Source: Amphirosellinia nigrospora (lineage: Eukaryota > Ascomycota > Sordariomycetes > Xylariales > Xylariaceae). Taken from it: a stretch of 64,000 nucleotides of DNA. The notes below the pieces were generated by a model. It saw only the letters and a list, made by a program, of their open reading frames with translations, did not search any database and was not told the DNA's origin. Location of the stretch: positions 3,243,058 to 3,307,057 of the forward strand of contig SCHM01000003.1 in the NCBI GenBank assembly GCA_004123355.1. Reading direction: 5' to 3'. Numbering within the stretch: the stretch's first letter is position 1; every line of letters begins with the position of its first letter. This document shows positions 10,676 to 23,202 of the stretch, piece by piece. Both the position numbers and the translations under genes were made by a program.

Positions 10676-11938
10676 CTACGCCACTAGATTAGCAGCGACA
10701 AACTCGGGGAACTCTCGCTGAAGGGCATTCGTGATATTCTCGATCTCCTCCGCCAAGCCCTGCACATTCGCGTCCCAGTGCCGCATCTCCTTGCCAACCG
10801 TCACTTCGGCCCTTCCGCTGCCCTTCTCACCGGACGCCTCGCCGCGCTCAAACCAGATGACCTCCTCGATCTGGTCGATACGGCCGACTAAACGGCCCTG
10901 CTCGATCATCTTGGAGGTGGTGTCCTCGGCTCTAGCCGCGTCTAGGCCCAAGAGTACACCCAAGGCGTCAAATCCGATATTGCTGTACAGCCGCGACGCG
11001 CCCAGTAGATTGTGCTCCACGACGGCCTTGGCAAGCACCGTCGAGCCGTCCGACGTCGTAGCGAGCTGGTGCGGCGCGAGGCCCTGGGCGAACTTGTCGA
11101 CCTCGGCAGGCGCCAGGAGGCGGTCGAGGAACATCTTCTCCAGCATGCCGAACTCGTCGAGGTGGACGGCCCGCTCGTCCTTATACAAGCGGCCCAGCGC
11201 ACGGCTTCGCAAGGGGCCGGCGGGGGCGAGGATGGCGCAGCGCGCGGCCATGGCCAGGGTGTGGAGGCGCTCGTCCTCGGACACGGCGGGCGAGAGGCTG
11301 ATGTCGTGGTAGGCGCCGCTGGCGCTCAGGAACTCGCGCTTGGCGTCCTGGATGCGCGCCTGCGAGAGGCGGAAGTGGAGGTTCAGGGTCGGGTCCGAGA
11401 CGGTGTAGATGACCTGCTTGAGCTTGTTCAGGTACGTCTCGGCGGACGTGGTGTCGTCGACCTCGAGGTAGTTGCGCACGATGCGCACCCAGACGCCCAC
11501 GCGGTCCTCGTTGGTCACCTTGCGCGCGGCGGCGTCGAGCGGGATCTCGGACAGCACCTTGGCGGCCTCGAGGAAGTCCTCGGCGCTCTCGTGCGCGTCG
11601 GCCACCAGCTCCCGTAGCGAGGCGACCTGGTCGAGGAAGGTGGCGGACGGCTGGGTCGTGATGACTTCGAGGGTGTGTTGGCCGACCTCGACCGTCATGT
11701 GGGCGTTGGGAAGGTCCCGTAGCACCCCGATGAAGCGCTCGAGTAGATTCCGCAGGGCGACGACGCGTAGGTCGGTGGAGAATAGCGAGCTTGCTATCTC
11801 CTTTAAATCGGATACAATCGTTTCGGGGCTCGAGTGTGACTTGACGTTGGCAATCAACGACTCGTAGGCGGCGGCTGGGTCGTTAACGGCCTTGGCTTCG
11901 GCCAAGAGACGGCCGATCTCAGAGCTCGCCATGTTCAC
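10676..11938 (-). CDS. csn4: COP9 signalosome complex subunit 4
   Basis: This is subunit 4 of the COP9 signalosome, the nuclear complex that removes NEDD8/Rub1 from cullins and controls development and secondary metabolism in filamentous fungi. It is a single uninterrupted 420-residue frame, near the usual Csn4 length. The N-terminal two-thirds is helical-repeat-like (for example RNLLERFIGVLRDLPNAH). The C-terminal PCI/winged-helix region runs from about residue 240 to 370 and contains FGMLEKMFLDRLL and HNLLGASRLYSNIGFDALGV, with IEQGRLVGRIDQIEEVIWFE at the end, the typical PCI signature. The tail is a helix ending FPEFVAANLVA. The start is the ATG at 11938, or the Met two codons later. It shows no frame break and is GC-rich. 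The neighbours have unrelated functions. Confidence 0.93.
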   Translation of the reverse strand: MNMASSEIGRLLAEAKAVNDPAAAYESLIANVKSHSSPETIVSDLKEIASSLFSTDLRVVALRNLLERFIGVLRDLPNAHMTVEVGQHTLEVITTQPSATFLDQVASLRELVADAHESAEDFLEAAKVLSEIPLDAAARKVTNEDRVGVWVRIVRNYLEVDDTTSAETYLNKLKQVIYTVSDPTLNLHFRLSQARIQDAKREFLSASGAYHDISLSPAVSEDERLHTLAMAARCAILAPAGPLRSRALGRLYKDERAVHLDEFGMLEKMFLDRLLAPAEVDKFAQGLAPHQLATTSDGSTVLAKAVVEHNLLGASRLYSNIGFDALGVLLGLDAARAEDTTSKMIEQGRLVGRIDQIEEVIWFERGEASGEKGSGRAEVTVGKEMRHWDANVQGLAEEIENITNALQREFPEFVAANLVA

Positions 11939-12469
11939 GATATTCGGCGGAACAGGTCAGGGCATGAGATGTGAATGCGTATGGGATATAGACCGTATTC
12001 CCTGGGTTTCGCAGGCTGGAATATGACGAGATGGAAGGGTTATGTTAGGGACGGGTTTGGCGGGACGGAGCGGCAGAGGACGGGTGTTTGCAGCGATGTG
12101 AAATGAAGCTTAAAAGATGAACGTGGGGTAGCTTTACCTACCTAGGTACCTTGGTTAGGTACCGGTCTAATTGATCGGCGGGGCACACGGCCATAACCCC
12201 GCTACACAGTGCGCAGGGCGTGGGTCACTATTCCCTACTACGACGCCTTAGAAGCGTAGGGTAGTAGCTTGTGACCGCAATGTTGAGAGGAAATACGGTC
12301 GAATTGTTCTACATGAGAATGAGGTGCAAAACGCCCCTGATCTAAAAGTCGCAAGGCCCAATTCCCACAATCTCTATAAGCCCAATAATACATAGCACAG
12401 GTAGGTAGTGATACATGTGTAGCATAACACGTCGTTCGCCTCTCTTTCGCAGCTAGCCAGCCCTTAATC
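11939..12469. other. Intergenic region, csn4 promoter side
   Basis: No gene is supported here. The region contains a strong TACCTACCTAGGTACC motif at 12135-12150 and a second GGTACC element at 12158-12164, about 200 bases upstream of csn4, which may be regulatory. Confidence 0.5.
12135..12165. repeat. TACCTACCTAGGTACC motif pair
   Basis: TACCTACCTAGGTACC is followed closely by TTAGGTACCGG. It is one of the best copies of the dispersed palindromic motif. Confidence 0.75.
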
Positions 12470-13125
12470 TTAATGCTCAAGAACAATCGGCTTGCCCTTC
12501 TCCCAATTATTGATGCTCTCACGGACATTAACCCAGTACCTCAACCTGACCGTCTCCGCCTTGGCGGCCTCGAGGTCATCGGCGGCAAAGAATTCCTCGA
12601 GCCTCTCCTCAGCCTGCTGATGCGGTCCTCGTTCTCCGCCTTCAGCCCCTCGAGATCCGCCTCCTCCCGCGCCTCCTCGATGCACTCGCGCGTCTCCAGG
12701 ACGAGCATGAGCAGCTCCGGATCCTCGACCTTGGCCGTCTCGTCGCCGGCGACGTCGAGGCCGCGCAGCGCGAGGACGTACTGCGCGCGCAGCAGCGGGC
12801 TCTCGAGCGTCTTGAAGGCCTCGTTGATGCGCGCCGACGTCGCCTGCGCCCGCGCCTTCATGTGCGCCGGGTGCAGGTCCGGGTGCGCCCCCGCCTGCAG
12901 GCCCAGGAACTCGCGCCGCAGCGCCCGCACGTCGATGTGGAACCGCCCGCCCGGCGGGGGCCGTCCGGCAGCGCCTTGGGGAAGAACTCGTAGTGCGTTT
13001 GCGGGACTCTCGCCTTCGGGCCTGCGCCTGCGTCGCGTCTGCGTCTGCGTTGGTTGGCTATTTTGGGCGCGCGTTGAGCTGGTGAACGATCGCCTCGTCG
13101 TCACGCTCGTCGGGCCATGCGACAT
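12470..13125 (-). CDS. jac1: Jac1/HscB-type Fe-S cluster J-domain co-chaperone
   Basis: This is a mitochondrial J-domain co-chaperone that delivers the Isu1-bound Fe-S cluster to the Hsp70 Ssq1/Ssc1. The N-terminus is Arg/Ser-rich (TTRRSFTSSTRAQNS), as expected for a presequence. The J domain starts at THYEFFPKALP, continues to FHIDVRALRREFLGLQ and carries the essential HPD in AGAHPDLHPA, followed by INEAFKTLESPLLRAQYVL. The C-terminal HscB helical domain reads DPELLMLVLETRECIEEA, then EERLEEFFAADDL and RLRYWVNVRESINNWEKGKP. The frame changes near 12958 (a run of C) and 12613 (AGC[C]AG), each consistent with one lost C, and once more in the N-terminal 45 codons, where a small intron is an alternative explanation. 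The exact start is therefore uncertain. Confidence 0.88.
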
Positions 13126-13939
13126 GCTACTCTGCGGCCGTGAGGTGCGAGGGGCCCCCGGTATCCTCTGTCGTTGTGCGGAGGAAGCGTGAAGGCTGCG
13201 CGTTGGCGCGACGCGTTCCTGTTGTCGCTGTCGACAGAAGGCACAGACGCGGCTTGTCAGCCTGGGAGGGAGTTAGACGACCGCATATTTCCAAGCCTAG
13301 GCTAAGTTTGATGTCGAAAACACGACTCTTGCAATAAAGCTAGACGGGGGTGGCTAGTTCGATCTATTTTGAGGAGTTTGTGAACAATACCTAGGTATGT
13401 TAAACGGAGCAATCGTCTCGGCTCGGCCTATGACGTCGGACAAAAGACCCGCTATTAACCGAAGTTCGGCTCTTGGAAAGTAAAACGGCGTCTTCAAATA
13501 CGAGGCGCGAAACTCGCTTATAAGACCGATAGAATCGGACATGAGAAGTATAAAAAGCCTGCGCCTTCTCTACATCTATCTCTAAGTAATATTGATCGAT
13601 GCTTTTCTGAACATAGAATCAAATCATTACAATATTTCATTATGTACGAAACACCAGGCTAGTGCCTCTATTAATTGGCTAGGCCGTCCAGTTGGTATAT
13701 GCCAAAGACATGCGCGATACACGCTATGATAATGTCTTTCCTCTTTCGTCAAACCCTCCTTTTTCATGTACAAATTCGCCGACTGTTATTACCATCCGCC
13801 GTAGTTGTCTTCCTGCATTCATATTCCCACCGCCGTATATTCATTATTACCATGACACCATTAGCTAACGCCCGGCGTCGTCCTTGCCACAAATCCTGAT
13901 ATTTCCTCTCAGAGCTCGACCGACCTGAATCGCCCTCGT
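13126..13939. other. Intergenic region, no supported gene
   Basis: This region lies upstream of jac1 and downstream of the F-box gene. Only short frames without motifs are present. One TACCTAGGTA copy lies at 13389-13398. Confidence 0.45.
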
Positions 13940-16171
13940 TCAGTATGCCACCACACGCCCACGGTCCTTCTTGTCGACTACAACACCGCTATACGTGTTC
14001 CAGCGACCAGTGCATCCCTCGCGGTTCCCATCTTTTAGATTTCTCACCACCATCGCCCAACAAATCAGAAATCTCAATGAGCCCGCCATTCTCGTCTACC
14101 GCACCAGCATCAGGTGTGAGGCAGTAGTTTATGACCGAGCCAGTCTCGCCAATAAAACCAGCCATCTGTTTTGTTTCGACGACTTTGCCGTGCTCGTCCA
14201 CGAGATTGAAGGTGAATCGAGGCTTCTCGTGTGCTGCCTCAAGCCGACGCTGAGCCTCGAGCCGAGAATTTGTGAGGTTGCTAGACACCTTTGAGGGGAA
14301 AAGCTCTTCATCCATGGGAAAGTTCAGCCCAAACGGCGACTTCGAAGTCTCGCTACCGGGGTTCGGGGAGTCCTCGGCGTTGTTGGGGTAGCGGGCGGGC
14401 TCTTGGGGCGCGATGAACCAGCTTTCGCTATGAGTCCGCGATATCTATCGTCGGCCATTTCAACCTTGTAGAGAGGTTTACAGAGAGCCTGAAAGATACC
14501 CTCCGGGTCGGCGGGTGTCCGCAGCGTACGCAAGGCTGGGAAACCACGACAAGCGATACTCTTAGCGAGGATCGAGTCAGCGATGTTTGCTGTAGACGCG
14601 AAACTGGGGATATCCCAGTGCAGTTTTTTGACCGTAGCGGAAGCCAGGTATGGGAAGAGCCAGATCGTTTCTCCTTCAGCAAGGATGGGCGTTTGCGTCT
14701 GCACGAGCACAAACGTCTCTAACGAGATGAGATTCGACAGTATCTGGGCGACGGTGGGGAGAGAGTCCACCTCTAGGTGGTGCAAGGTAAGTTTGCGGAT
14801 TGACCGGCTCGAAGGACGCCGCGAAAATGAGGATAGACCTCTGCTAGATACCCGGAAGATGTGACAAGGTAAGAGTGTGTAGAGCAGGCAGTGATAGTAG
14901 ATTGCTGTCGTTGAACGCTGTGGATGGAAGATGAGATAAATGAAGGCTCTGAAGAGACGACATGTCTGTTAGAATATCTGGTAGAAGTGACAGCGGCGTG
15001 AGGGAAGCCCCTGGCAAGCAGTGAATAGAAAGTATTGTTAAATTCATCCAATTCATGAAAAGTTCTCTGAATTCGTCGCTCTGCTCGGGCAGCAAGTCGG
15101 CAGCGGCTTTCTGGTGACTCGGATTACCCGCATTTAACAAGGGGGCAGCATTCGACGGGCGACGCTGTCTCTGGGGTTTGGGTGCTTCCAGCGTCCAGTG
15201 CATCTCTCTCAGCTGTTCCCGTGTCGATAATGCATGGAATAGACGGCTGAAAGAGAAGTCGTAGTTCTGAAGGGGTCGACCAACTTCTCAAAATTCGGGC
15301 AGGCCATAATAACAGAGGCGACAAGGTTCTGGTATAGATCGACGGTAACACCTTGAGGAACGGCAGGCGCTTTTAAAGTACGAACGAGGACGGCGATTCC
15401 AGGGTTAGACCTCAGCGTGCGCCTGAGAAGCACTAGACGAGATCCGTAACTAATCTTCAGACGTTTCTTCTGTACTTGCGAATCCGCGCCGACGAGTTGG
15501 ATATCTTCATACCTGACCAACAAATCAGTCTCACACGTTGACTTAGAGCTTTAGATAAACCTACAATGCTACCCGCGCAACCTTCATGAGTTTTTTGGCA
15601 GACACGGCAACAGAGCATAGATCCCTCATCATACAGGTCGTGCAGCTAGCGCTCCCGGGTTTTAAATGCGATTCTTTTAGTCTTTGTAGGATCAGACTCA
15701 AGACCTCTCCGGCAGAGCGGCGAAGAGCTCGCCCTCTTCCTCCTTCGCCTATATTGCTTTATCGGTGCCGGCCGTTGCCACGCATAATCCGGTTTCCGCG
15801 AGGTGGATTGCCATGAATCGAAACTACTCGTGCTACTAACGGGCGAGGCCAGGATCGCATCAAAGGTATCCTTGGATCCAATAGAACTCGCCACACTTGA
15901 GCTGCTGGAAGACCGTCGTTGGTAGATGGGGACTGAGGGTCTATCTGCGCGTAATTGCCGTCATTGCGGGAGCCATTTTGCTCGCCCGTTGCGCATATGC
16001 TGGGCCCATTGCATCGTAACTCGAGCGGATCATTTCCGAAGCGGAAGCGAATCGGCCTGGTCGTTGGGAGTAGATCTCGGAGGTTTCCGTGGTTTCCAGG
16101 GCTCCGGGGGCTGTGAAACGACGCTCTCGGCTGCCTGGTAACGGGAGAGCGCAAAGGTATAGTTTTAACAA
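13940..16171 (-). CDS. F-box protein with leucine-rich-like repeats
   Basis: This is a probable substrate adaptor of an SCF ubiquitin ligase. An N-terminal Ser-rich segment leads into an F-box that reads LFAALPEEVLSLILQRLKES, followed by CTTCMMRDLCSVAVSAKKL. A 52-base intron (15513-15564) follows, then YEDIQLVGADSQVQKKRLK and YGSRLVLLRRTLRSNPGIA. The rest is LRR-like: FHALSTREQLREMHW, LPDILTDMSSLQSLHLSHL, LTLHHLEVDSLPTV and PALRTLRTPADPEGIFQALC. The C-terminus ends VVVDKKDRGRVVAY. The frame changes at about eight to nine places (near 15955, 15735, 15712, 15290, 14851, 14375 and 13995 among others), most explained by one missing G or C. A TAG at about 15647 lies only in a wrong frame. No single frame spans the gene, and it will be missed or fragmented by standard prediction. 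The target is unknown. Confidence 0.8.
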
Positions 16172-18928
16172 GTTGTCGTCACGCCTAGGTTGTAAACTAC
16201 AACATTTGCGGCGAAAGACGTTTGGCGTTGTACAAGTCTGGGCGGCCGATTAAAATAGGAGGTTAGCAAACCGGCCGACTAAAGCAGAAGGACGGGCAAG
16301 GTAAAGGCGAAGATCAGCGCAGGTCGAGAGAATTGAATTAAAATATTAAAAGACCGGTGAGTGTTTGGTGTGGGATATGGAAATGGAACATGGAACGATG
16401 CCACTGTTCCAATAAACCCCCTTCACGTTTTAAAGGCTGGTAATGATGTGCAATCGTGTATCACGCTCGACGAAAGACAAGCAGGCAAGCAAGCATTCGG
16501 AACCAAAAGAGAACATGCTCTCTCTGTAAGGTAAGCATAATAGAAGGTAAGGTAAGTAAGAGTGGGCACTCGCGTGGTTACGCGAAGCAGCAAGCCATTG
16601 CAAAGACAGCCAGATCACAAAGCCTACAGAGCCTGAAAGCCGCCTGGAAAGCCTGACGCCATTTCGGTTCATGGTACAAGCGTATATCCGCTCAGCGGTT
16701 CACAGCGTGAGGCTGCTCGCTTAGCGCTGCAATGTGGAAATTACGCCCCTAAATAGGCAACGCCCAGACCCTGCTTAGTGTCCGTTTTGGGGCTCTCAAG
16801 GGCAACTCTTTCGACTAAATCGATACGAATTCAATCTACCCGGTCTAGTGTACTACTAGACTAGGTAAGTGTAGTTGCACATCGGGTACGGCGGCTGGTG
16901 TGTGCCATGCCAAAGGAGAAAGGAGAGGATGGTAAAGGTAAAATACATGCCAATCTAGGTAACGAAAAAGGAAGTGGGCGAGCCCTTATTGAAACTCTTG
17001 TCGTGGGTCCCGGAATGCTGTTTTGAGATCTTCGACTGAGAGATCGCGGGAACCAGGGATGGCTATCACTGCCGCCAGTACGCAACAGTTTATGTTCGGA
17101 AATTTATTTATTTTTGGTTGGTAAGAAAAAAAAGTTGGACCACTCACGATGGGGTAGACTGGGAGCTGACAGCGTGTAATTGATAAGCGTGATGTGTTTT
17201 ATTAGCAAACTCCTCATCGCCGTGTCTAGCGCCTGTCGCCTGGAGGCTGACTCGGTAAGCTGAAGTTGGTGCTGATACTGGCGCCGGCGCTGGTGCTGGT
17301 ACTGGCGCGGGTGCTGACTCTGGTGCTGACGGCTCTGGCATTGAATTTGGAAGTGACCTTCTCTTCTTTATCTTTCGGCCCTCTGGCCGAGCACGAAAAA
17401 TGCGAGAATATGCTGCCGACGACCTCCACGATGTTCCTAGAGGAGCTGAAGACTCCATTATCGGATGATGCCGATCGGATCCGTATCCGATAGACTATAA
17501 CTGCCGAACTCTGTGGCCAAGAGCCTACGCGGATATTAGGGTCGGGATGTCGTTGTTGCGGCGCAAGCAAGCCCAGGCTATTTACTTCAGTCTTCACTGG
17601 TAGTAACGCACAGTATGTCCCGTGACAAGGTATGGCAGGCCAAATGAGCGGACGGTTTGTGTGGATGGGTGGATGAGTCTCTGGCCAACGGTTCGCGGGT
17701 CGGATGGCAGACGTAGGGTTTCAGATCACAGACAAGTGGCGATGTGGTCTTTGACCATATATTGTGTTACTAGAGAGTGATTAAGTAGAATAAAGTCGAG
17801 CATGCTCAGCTGCGAACAGGCAGTAACGAGATCCCTTCCAATGTATTGAGGTGAGGTCAGAGTTTGCGGGGACCAGGCTGGATTCTTAAAAGGCGTGCAA
17901 CCAAGCATCAGAGGACAGCTTCAAGATCTAAGCTCCTAATTATAGCATGTCTCAGTCAGACACCCACATGGAGTAGCTGCTTCCATCTAGTCTGCTGCAG
18001 AGAATGTGCATCTCTTAGCACGGCACTACTGGTAGTAAGTAATAAAGAACAACGCATGATGGAAACCTCTGCTACGGCCACGTTGATTTGTCGGCTCCGC
18101 AAGAGACAAGGTCGAGGATAGTTGTTTTCGCATGCAACGTGTGGCGGAGCTTGCTGGTACTTGCGACGACGAGTCCGCCAAGACGGCTTCCGCCTACAAT
18201 ATATTAGCGCCCTAAGTAATGGTTTTCCGCCACGATATTTCAGCTAAGGTAAATCGATCGGATCTACGAGGCCCCCCGCATGAGATAATGTAGATCTAGC
18301 TACAGTCCAAGTATAAAGGACAAAAGCTGCCGGTTTTTGGACGGCGAACACTGAAATTGCAGTCAAATATATCTGCACAAGCGTCCCATGTAACGTAGGG
18401 TGGCTGGCTTAAGGAGGCAGTCATGCCAGAAGATCATATCGACGTAATCCGTAATCTATACAACACCACACACGCCAGAAGAACGACTGACGAGCTGAGA
18501 TAAAGTAATGCATTACTAACACTATCCGTCGACTCGGCAATGACACCTGCAGCGATTATACCAAGGAACGTGACACCTCTATCCATGTGCACAAAGGTAA
18601 GCTTCTCGGATGCATGATGAGGCGCATGTTCTGCATGCAATCAATCTAGATTGGGTGGCATGAAACGCTCTGTTCGGGGAGGGTAGTGGGAAAGGTAGGT
18701 GGATGATGAAACCTTCCCCCTTGGGACGAAATGCCACTGCAGCCATCATCCCCTCCCCCACAGATGTGCCGAGCCATATTAGTCATTGGAACTAGTATTA
18801 GAGTTTATATCAGTTGGGTCATGCATTATCAGATTCAAATTTTAGAATAGCAAGAATCCTTATACTCCTAGCCCCACCAAATATGCCCAGAAAATAGGTG
18901 TTTCTTATGACCGCAAACCGCACAATTG
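16172..18928. other. Intergenic region, no supported gene
   Basis: This is about 2.8 kb upstream of the F-box gene and downstream of the helicase. A 123-codon minus-strand frame at 17226-17597 ends in a Ser/Thr/Ala repeat and is not recognisable. GC-rich six-base periodic DNA lies at 17261-17335. The rest holds only short frames. Confidence 0.45.
17261..17335. repeat. GGTGCT/GGCGCT six-base periodic repeat
   Basis: Imperfect hexamers GGTGCT, GATACT, GGCGCC, GGCGCT and GGTACT repeat about twelve times. On the minus strand they would encode a Ser/Thr/Ala or Ala/Pro repeat, but no convincing gene surrounds them. Confidence 0.65.
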
Positions 18929-21900
18929 TTACACCTCCTGGTCAACCCAGGCGATTTGCACTCGACGCTTTATCGGACGCTCATGGACTACAGCCCCGTC
19001 GAGAGTTGTGTTGTTCGTGACGTGGTTTGGATCAGGGCTCAGTGTTCGTTTAAGCTCTCTGTTATACATGGAAGGGACGTGCACGCCGTGCACCTTTGTC
19101 TTGTCTGCCTGCGGGCTGCCTGTTATCAACCCTTCGTCCGGGTGAAGCGCGTGTTTGAATCGTTTACCGAACACAAATTGAGGTGTTGATAGCGGAGCGG
19201 TCTGCTCTACGCCCTCCTTTGCGTCGGTCATTGGGTGAATTTTAGGATTTCGAATCCACTCTTTGATCTTCCCGTCATCTAGAACGCTTTTGATTCTACT
19301 ATGCTCTGCTTGTGTCATATGCTCTCGACGGTTTATCATGACTTCCTCGATACTGTTTCGTAAGACCAGTGTCTCGACCGAGACTGGTTTTTGCTGACTG
19401 ATTCGACGAGCTCTTCCGATCGCCTGAGCCACAACTTGCGGGTTTAGAACTGGAGAGATAAAGTATATTCGGGAAGCACTCCTCATATCGAGACCGAATG
19501 CAGCTTGGCTGATATCCATCAACAAAACGCGGAACGTGGGGCTGTCCGTGAATGTAGTCACGTACTGCGCTCGTCTTTCCGCGCTTAGGCCGACCCTCGA
19601 GTATATTAAGTGCTGGACCTGAAGCTATCGTATAGTGTTAGTCTTGTTTGTATTCACTAATAATGAATAACTCACAATCTCGAGGACACTGGCAAGGTAG
19701 AAAGCCACATTGTCGTTATCGTAGAAGATGAGGATCTGTTCCTTGTCCTGGTATTTGATTATTGAGTCAATTAGGTATGACAGTTTTGCTGAGACGGTAG
19801 AAATGATTCTCGTCTTAGCAAGAGGCTCGGCAAGTTCAGTATCATTATGCGGGCTAGCTCTTGTTTGAAGATGTTCATCTACACCATTGGAAGTTGAATT
19901 CGGGATACCTTTCGATTTTGGTGTGGTATGATAATCGCCACCTAGCAATGTATTGCCCGCCAATGCTGTCGTCTCCAGAGTTGTCTTATTATCCGCATCA
20001 GAAGCCGCCGCTAGTGCCTGTGATCGCTCAGCTAGGCCTTGTTGATCCAACCTGCCGCTATCGATTAAGAGTTGCAGAGAAGTCGGGGCATCAAGACAAG
20101 GGGCTAGAAATTTTTGAAGTGAGTGTATCAATTCTGCATCCGTACACACGAGACCTTTAATTTCCTGGTCATCGAGAGACCAATATTTGCCTCTATTGCC
20201 CGGGAAGTCCTGAAGGTAAATGGGCATAGAGTGAAAACGGTTGCTGACGTTTTTGAGATGGTTCATCGCTGCATTTTTACCGAATTCAATGGCTTGTCTA
20301 AGAAGATCCTCATCCTCACAACTGATAGGATCGTCCTCTTCTCCAAAAACCCCTCGGCAGTTTCCACAGCCTTCGTGATATCCTCAGTTGAAAAAAAGAC
20401 ACCCCCGAAAAAGCTCGCTTGTCTTAAATTTTTCACTAGTTGGATAAGACTTTTTCTCTGTCGGTCGTGGAAGAAGTAGTCCATATCAGTCCTCTGAGAC
20501 TGAACCGAGTTGAATATAATCATCATGGAAAATAGATTGAGCGATAACTGATCCTGAAAAGATCCGTCTAGGACTATGATCTTCTCATCAACTGGAGGGA
20601 GTAATGTGCTTACATCGGCGAGACGATGACGAATAAGTAATGAATTTAGGGTGTTAATCAAGCAATCCTTTCGATTATGTCCTTTGACATATACACCCCA
20701 GTCAGCCACACTGTCGCCAATCTCGTTTTTGACATTAGCCCAAGGCCGAACTTTGAGATATTTGGCTGTCAAATTGCCAATGCGCTGGAGGTCATCTCGC
20801 TCTTGTTTTAGTGCAACCTCTTTACCGGGGTCTTCTGAGGGGCCTCTCTCGCTCGGGTTGCTTCCTTCTGTGGGTTCGTGAGATTGAACGCCATACAAAC
20901 CACGAGATGGCGTTCCAGTCACTACCCAACGAGCAGAAATCTCGAGACGTTCAATGACCCTCATCACATCATTCTTCCAAGATCGGCTCCCATTTCCCAA
21001 CTTATGCCCTTCGTCAATGATGCAACGTTTGAAATGTATATACTCAAGTGGACAAGAATTATATTGACCGGGGCCTTCACTATTCGACCTCTCCTTCTGG
21101 ATGCGTTCGAAGCGGCTTTCCGAGAAAAGAATCACATCATAAAATAACAGCTTAGTAATTGAAGGGAGTGTGTCTTTATCAACGAGCACTAGGACGTTTA
21201 AACCTGTTGTATGCTTTTTAATCTCATTTTGCCATTGTTTGACGAGATTGCTGGGGTGATAATGAGAGTCGAATGACTTAAAAAGACTTCCTTTGGTGGA
21301 AATGCTGACAGTCTCCGATTGCTTCGACGTGGCTCAACAAGTGCATTCTTGACTTTGTATAAAGCTCGATTTTCTGATCTTGTCAAAGCGCTCACGCAAT
21401 GCTTGAATTCGTAACCGAGTTGCGCGGAGCATGCCTCAAAATATGGTTTCCAGGCTATTGAATGCTTGTTTGCTGCCGCTGCCGCCATGTCCATCAAGCT
21501 TCCCAAACCCAAACGAGGATGTGTTTCAGCGATAAGGGGGTCAGGAGGTTTAGAGGGTTCGGATTTTGTGCTCAAGATCAAGGCAAGGCATATGAGCGTT
21601 TTGCCCGTACCCATCTCCTCTGCTAGGATCCCACCCCGGGCATCATCGTAAAACCTTGGCTCCTTTAGGGCAATGCCGGAGACATCATCGCAATACCAAG
21701 CTTGGCCGGCTTGGTCGAGCGCTGGATAAAGCCGAGGGTCTATGGTCCTACCCGGATCCAGTTCACGTTGAAGCATTTTTGCGGCCGATCTACCCTGGTA
21801 AGGATAAAGTGTTGTAGTGAGACCAGGCACCTGGCTCTCTAGGAGACACTGCATCGCCCATCGAAGATCAGGATCCAATACTTCCTCTGGATGGGGGCTA

Positions 21901-22415
21901 GGAGAGGGAACCTGATTGAATAGGACAAGAAGCGAGCTGTCATGGCCGTTGGATCCACTGGATATATCAGGCCCGTCTTTATGTGGTTGAGGTTGAGGAG
22001 TGTAAACTTCTGCTCCCTGCCAACATTCCTGGGAGTATTCCAGTTGGCGAAGGAGACGGGATATAGATCTGTGCAACTCGCTCCGTGGATATACTGTACT
22101 TCGGTTGACATCATGAGGGAGGATGTAAACGCGAACCATTCCGAAGAAATGCGAGCCGACCGAGGCCGGTCGAACGGCATAAGCCAATTGAATCCAACTA
22201 TGAGCCCAGAGTAAAGCAAACGACGAGAGCGTAGAAGACGCAAGAAGTGCATTTTGAAGCTTATCTGGTAAGACTAAAGACGTAGGCGAGGCATCAGACT
22301 TTCTGGCGAAGAAATACCATTGCTGTGGTTTGACATGGGTTTGTAGTACAAAATCTTCCAAGTGAATGGGCAGACACCCAGCTGGGATATATTGTCGAAT
22401 GAAACTATCCGACAT
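18929..22415 (-). CDS. SNF2-family helicase/ATPase
   Basis: This is a SWI2/SNF2-type DNA-dependent ATPase of about 1,140 residues, probably nuclear. The N-terminal 260 residues have no domain I know. Motif I is GGILAEEMGTGKTLICLAL (about residue 270), motif Ia lies near LIITPANLVKQW, and motif II is IIDEGHKLG (DEGH in place of DEAH, about 465), followed by motif III in RWVVTGTPSRGL. The second RecA lobe has KEQILIFYDNDNVAFYLA, DISQAAFGLDMRSAS and motif VI VVAQAIGRARRISQQ (about 980). A basic tail IKRRVQIAW could be a nuclear localisation signal. An intron of 57 bases (19619-19675) lies in the C-terminal lobe. The frame changes near 21250 (AGC[C]AATCTC) and near 20345, each by one missing base. 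It resembles uncharacterised fungal SNF2 proteins more than Rad5, Rad16 or Mot1, since no RING or HIRAN domain is visible. The exact role is unknown. Confidence 0.87.
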
Positions 22416-23202
22416 CGTGAATTGGGACTCCTATAGCGATACGCTAAACGCAAGTGATGGTCATGGTTCGACTCTGACGGTTAAGTGATCCCATGACTTG
22501 AAAGTCGTATGGAGGCTACCGGGAGTCTAGAAATTAACATGGGACTAGGGTGGTAGTTTATGAGCACGAAGATGAGGAATAAATTTGAAGTTGAGTATTT
22601 GAACGACAGTTTATCCATCGTTGCCTTCCTGGTCTGGAAGGGCCAGGCAAGCCACTCTGACGGAGCACCGCCACACGAAGCGCAAGGTGGGGCCTGTGGG
22701 GTGGGGACCTAACATCCATCCTTGTACATATCTTATGGAAGTCCCCTAGCCTTCCAAGTTGCTTGACACAAACACAGTGCTGAATGTACATTAGTAAAGG
22801 TCTGTTATATCTACTCATGACACCAAAGAGAAATAACTGCCAAATCGCATTAGGGTGAAGGAGCCTATTTAGGCTCTATTAATACGAGCGGTTGAGATAT
22901 ATATACACAACGTTAAGCCGCCATCTGAGTACAATAGACAAGGTCCGCCTAGCCTGACCTAGGGTATCGAATAACACAACTGCACCAAGAATTCCTCCGA
23001 AAACGCTTTTTCCACGATGTCTTTCATGACTCCATACTCAACAAAACACCCTTCGTAGTCTTCATAAGGTAAAAGAATGCAGATAATCCAGAAAAAAGAG
23101 AGAATTAAAAGATCTGGTAAACCAAGTACTCAGACCCGTAGCCCGGGACTAAGGCAGTATCCTAGGTATAGTACCCGAGAAACTATTGTGTAGTCGTGCC
23201 AA
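22416..23202. other. Intergenic region, no supported gene
   Basis: This is the helicase promoter side and the 3' flank of the coiled-coil gene. Only short frames without motifs are seen. Confidence 0.5.

Noticed and set aside
11012-11617. 201-codon plus-strand frame inside csn4
   Set aside because: It is the antisense shadow of a GC-rich coding exon.
15640-15660. In-frame TAG in the first F-box gene
   Set aside because: The stop appears only in a frame that does not encode the F-box. In the frame reading LPEEVLSLILQRLKES the same bases code for Ala-Ser, so there is no nonsense mutation.
17226-17597. 123-codon minus-strand frame with a Ser/Thr/Ala repeat
   Set aside because: The open length comes mainly from the six-base periodic repeat, and the remainder is not recognisable.
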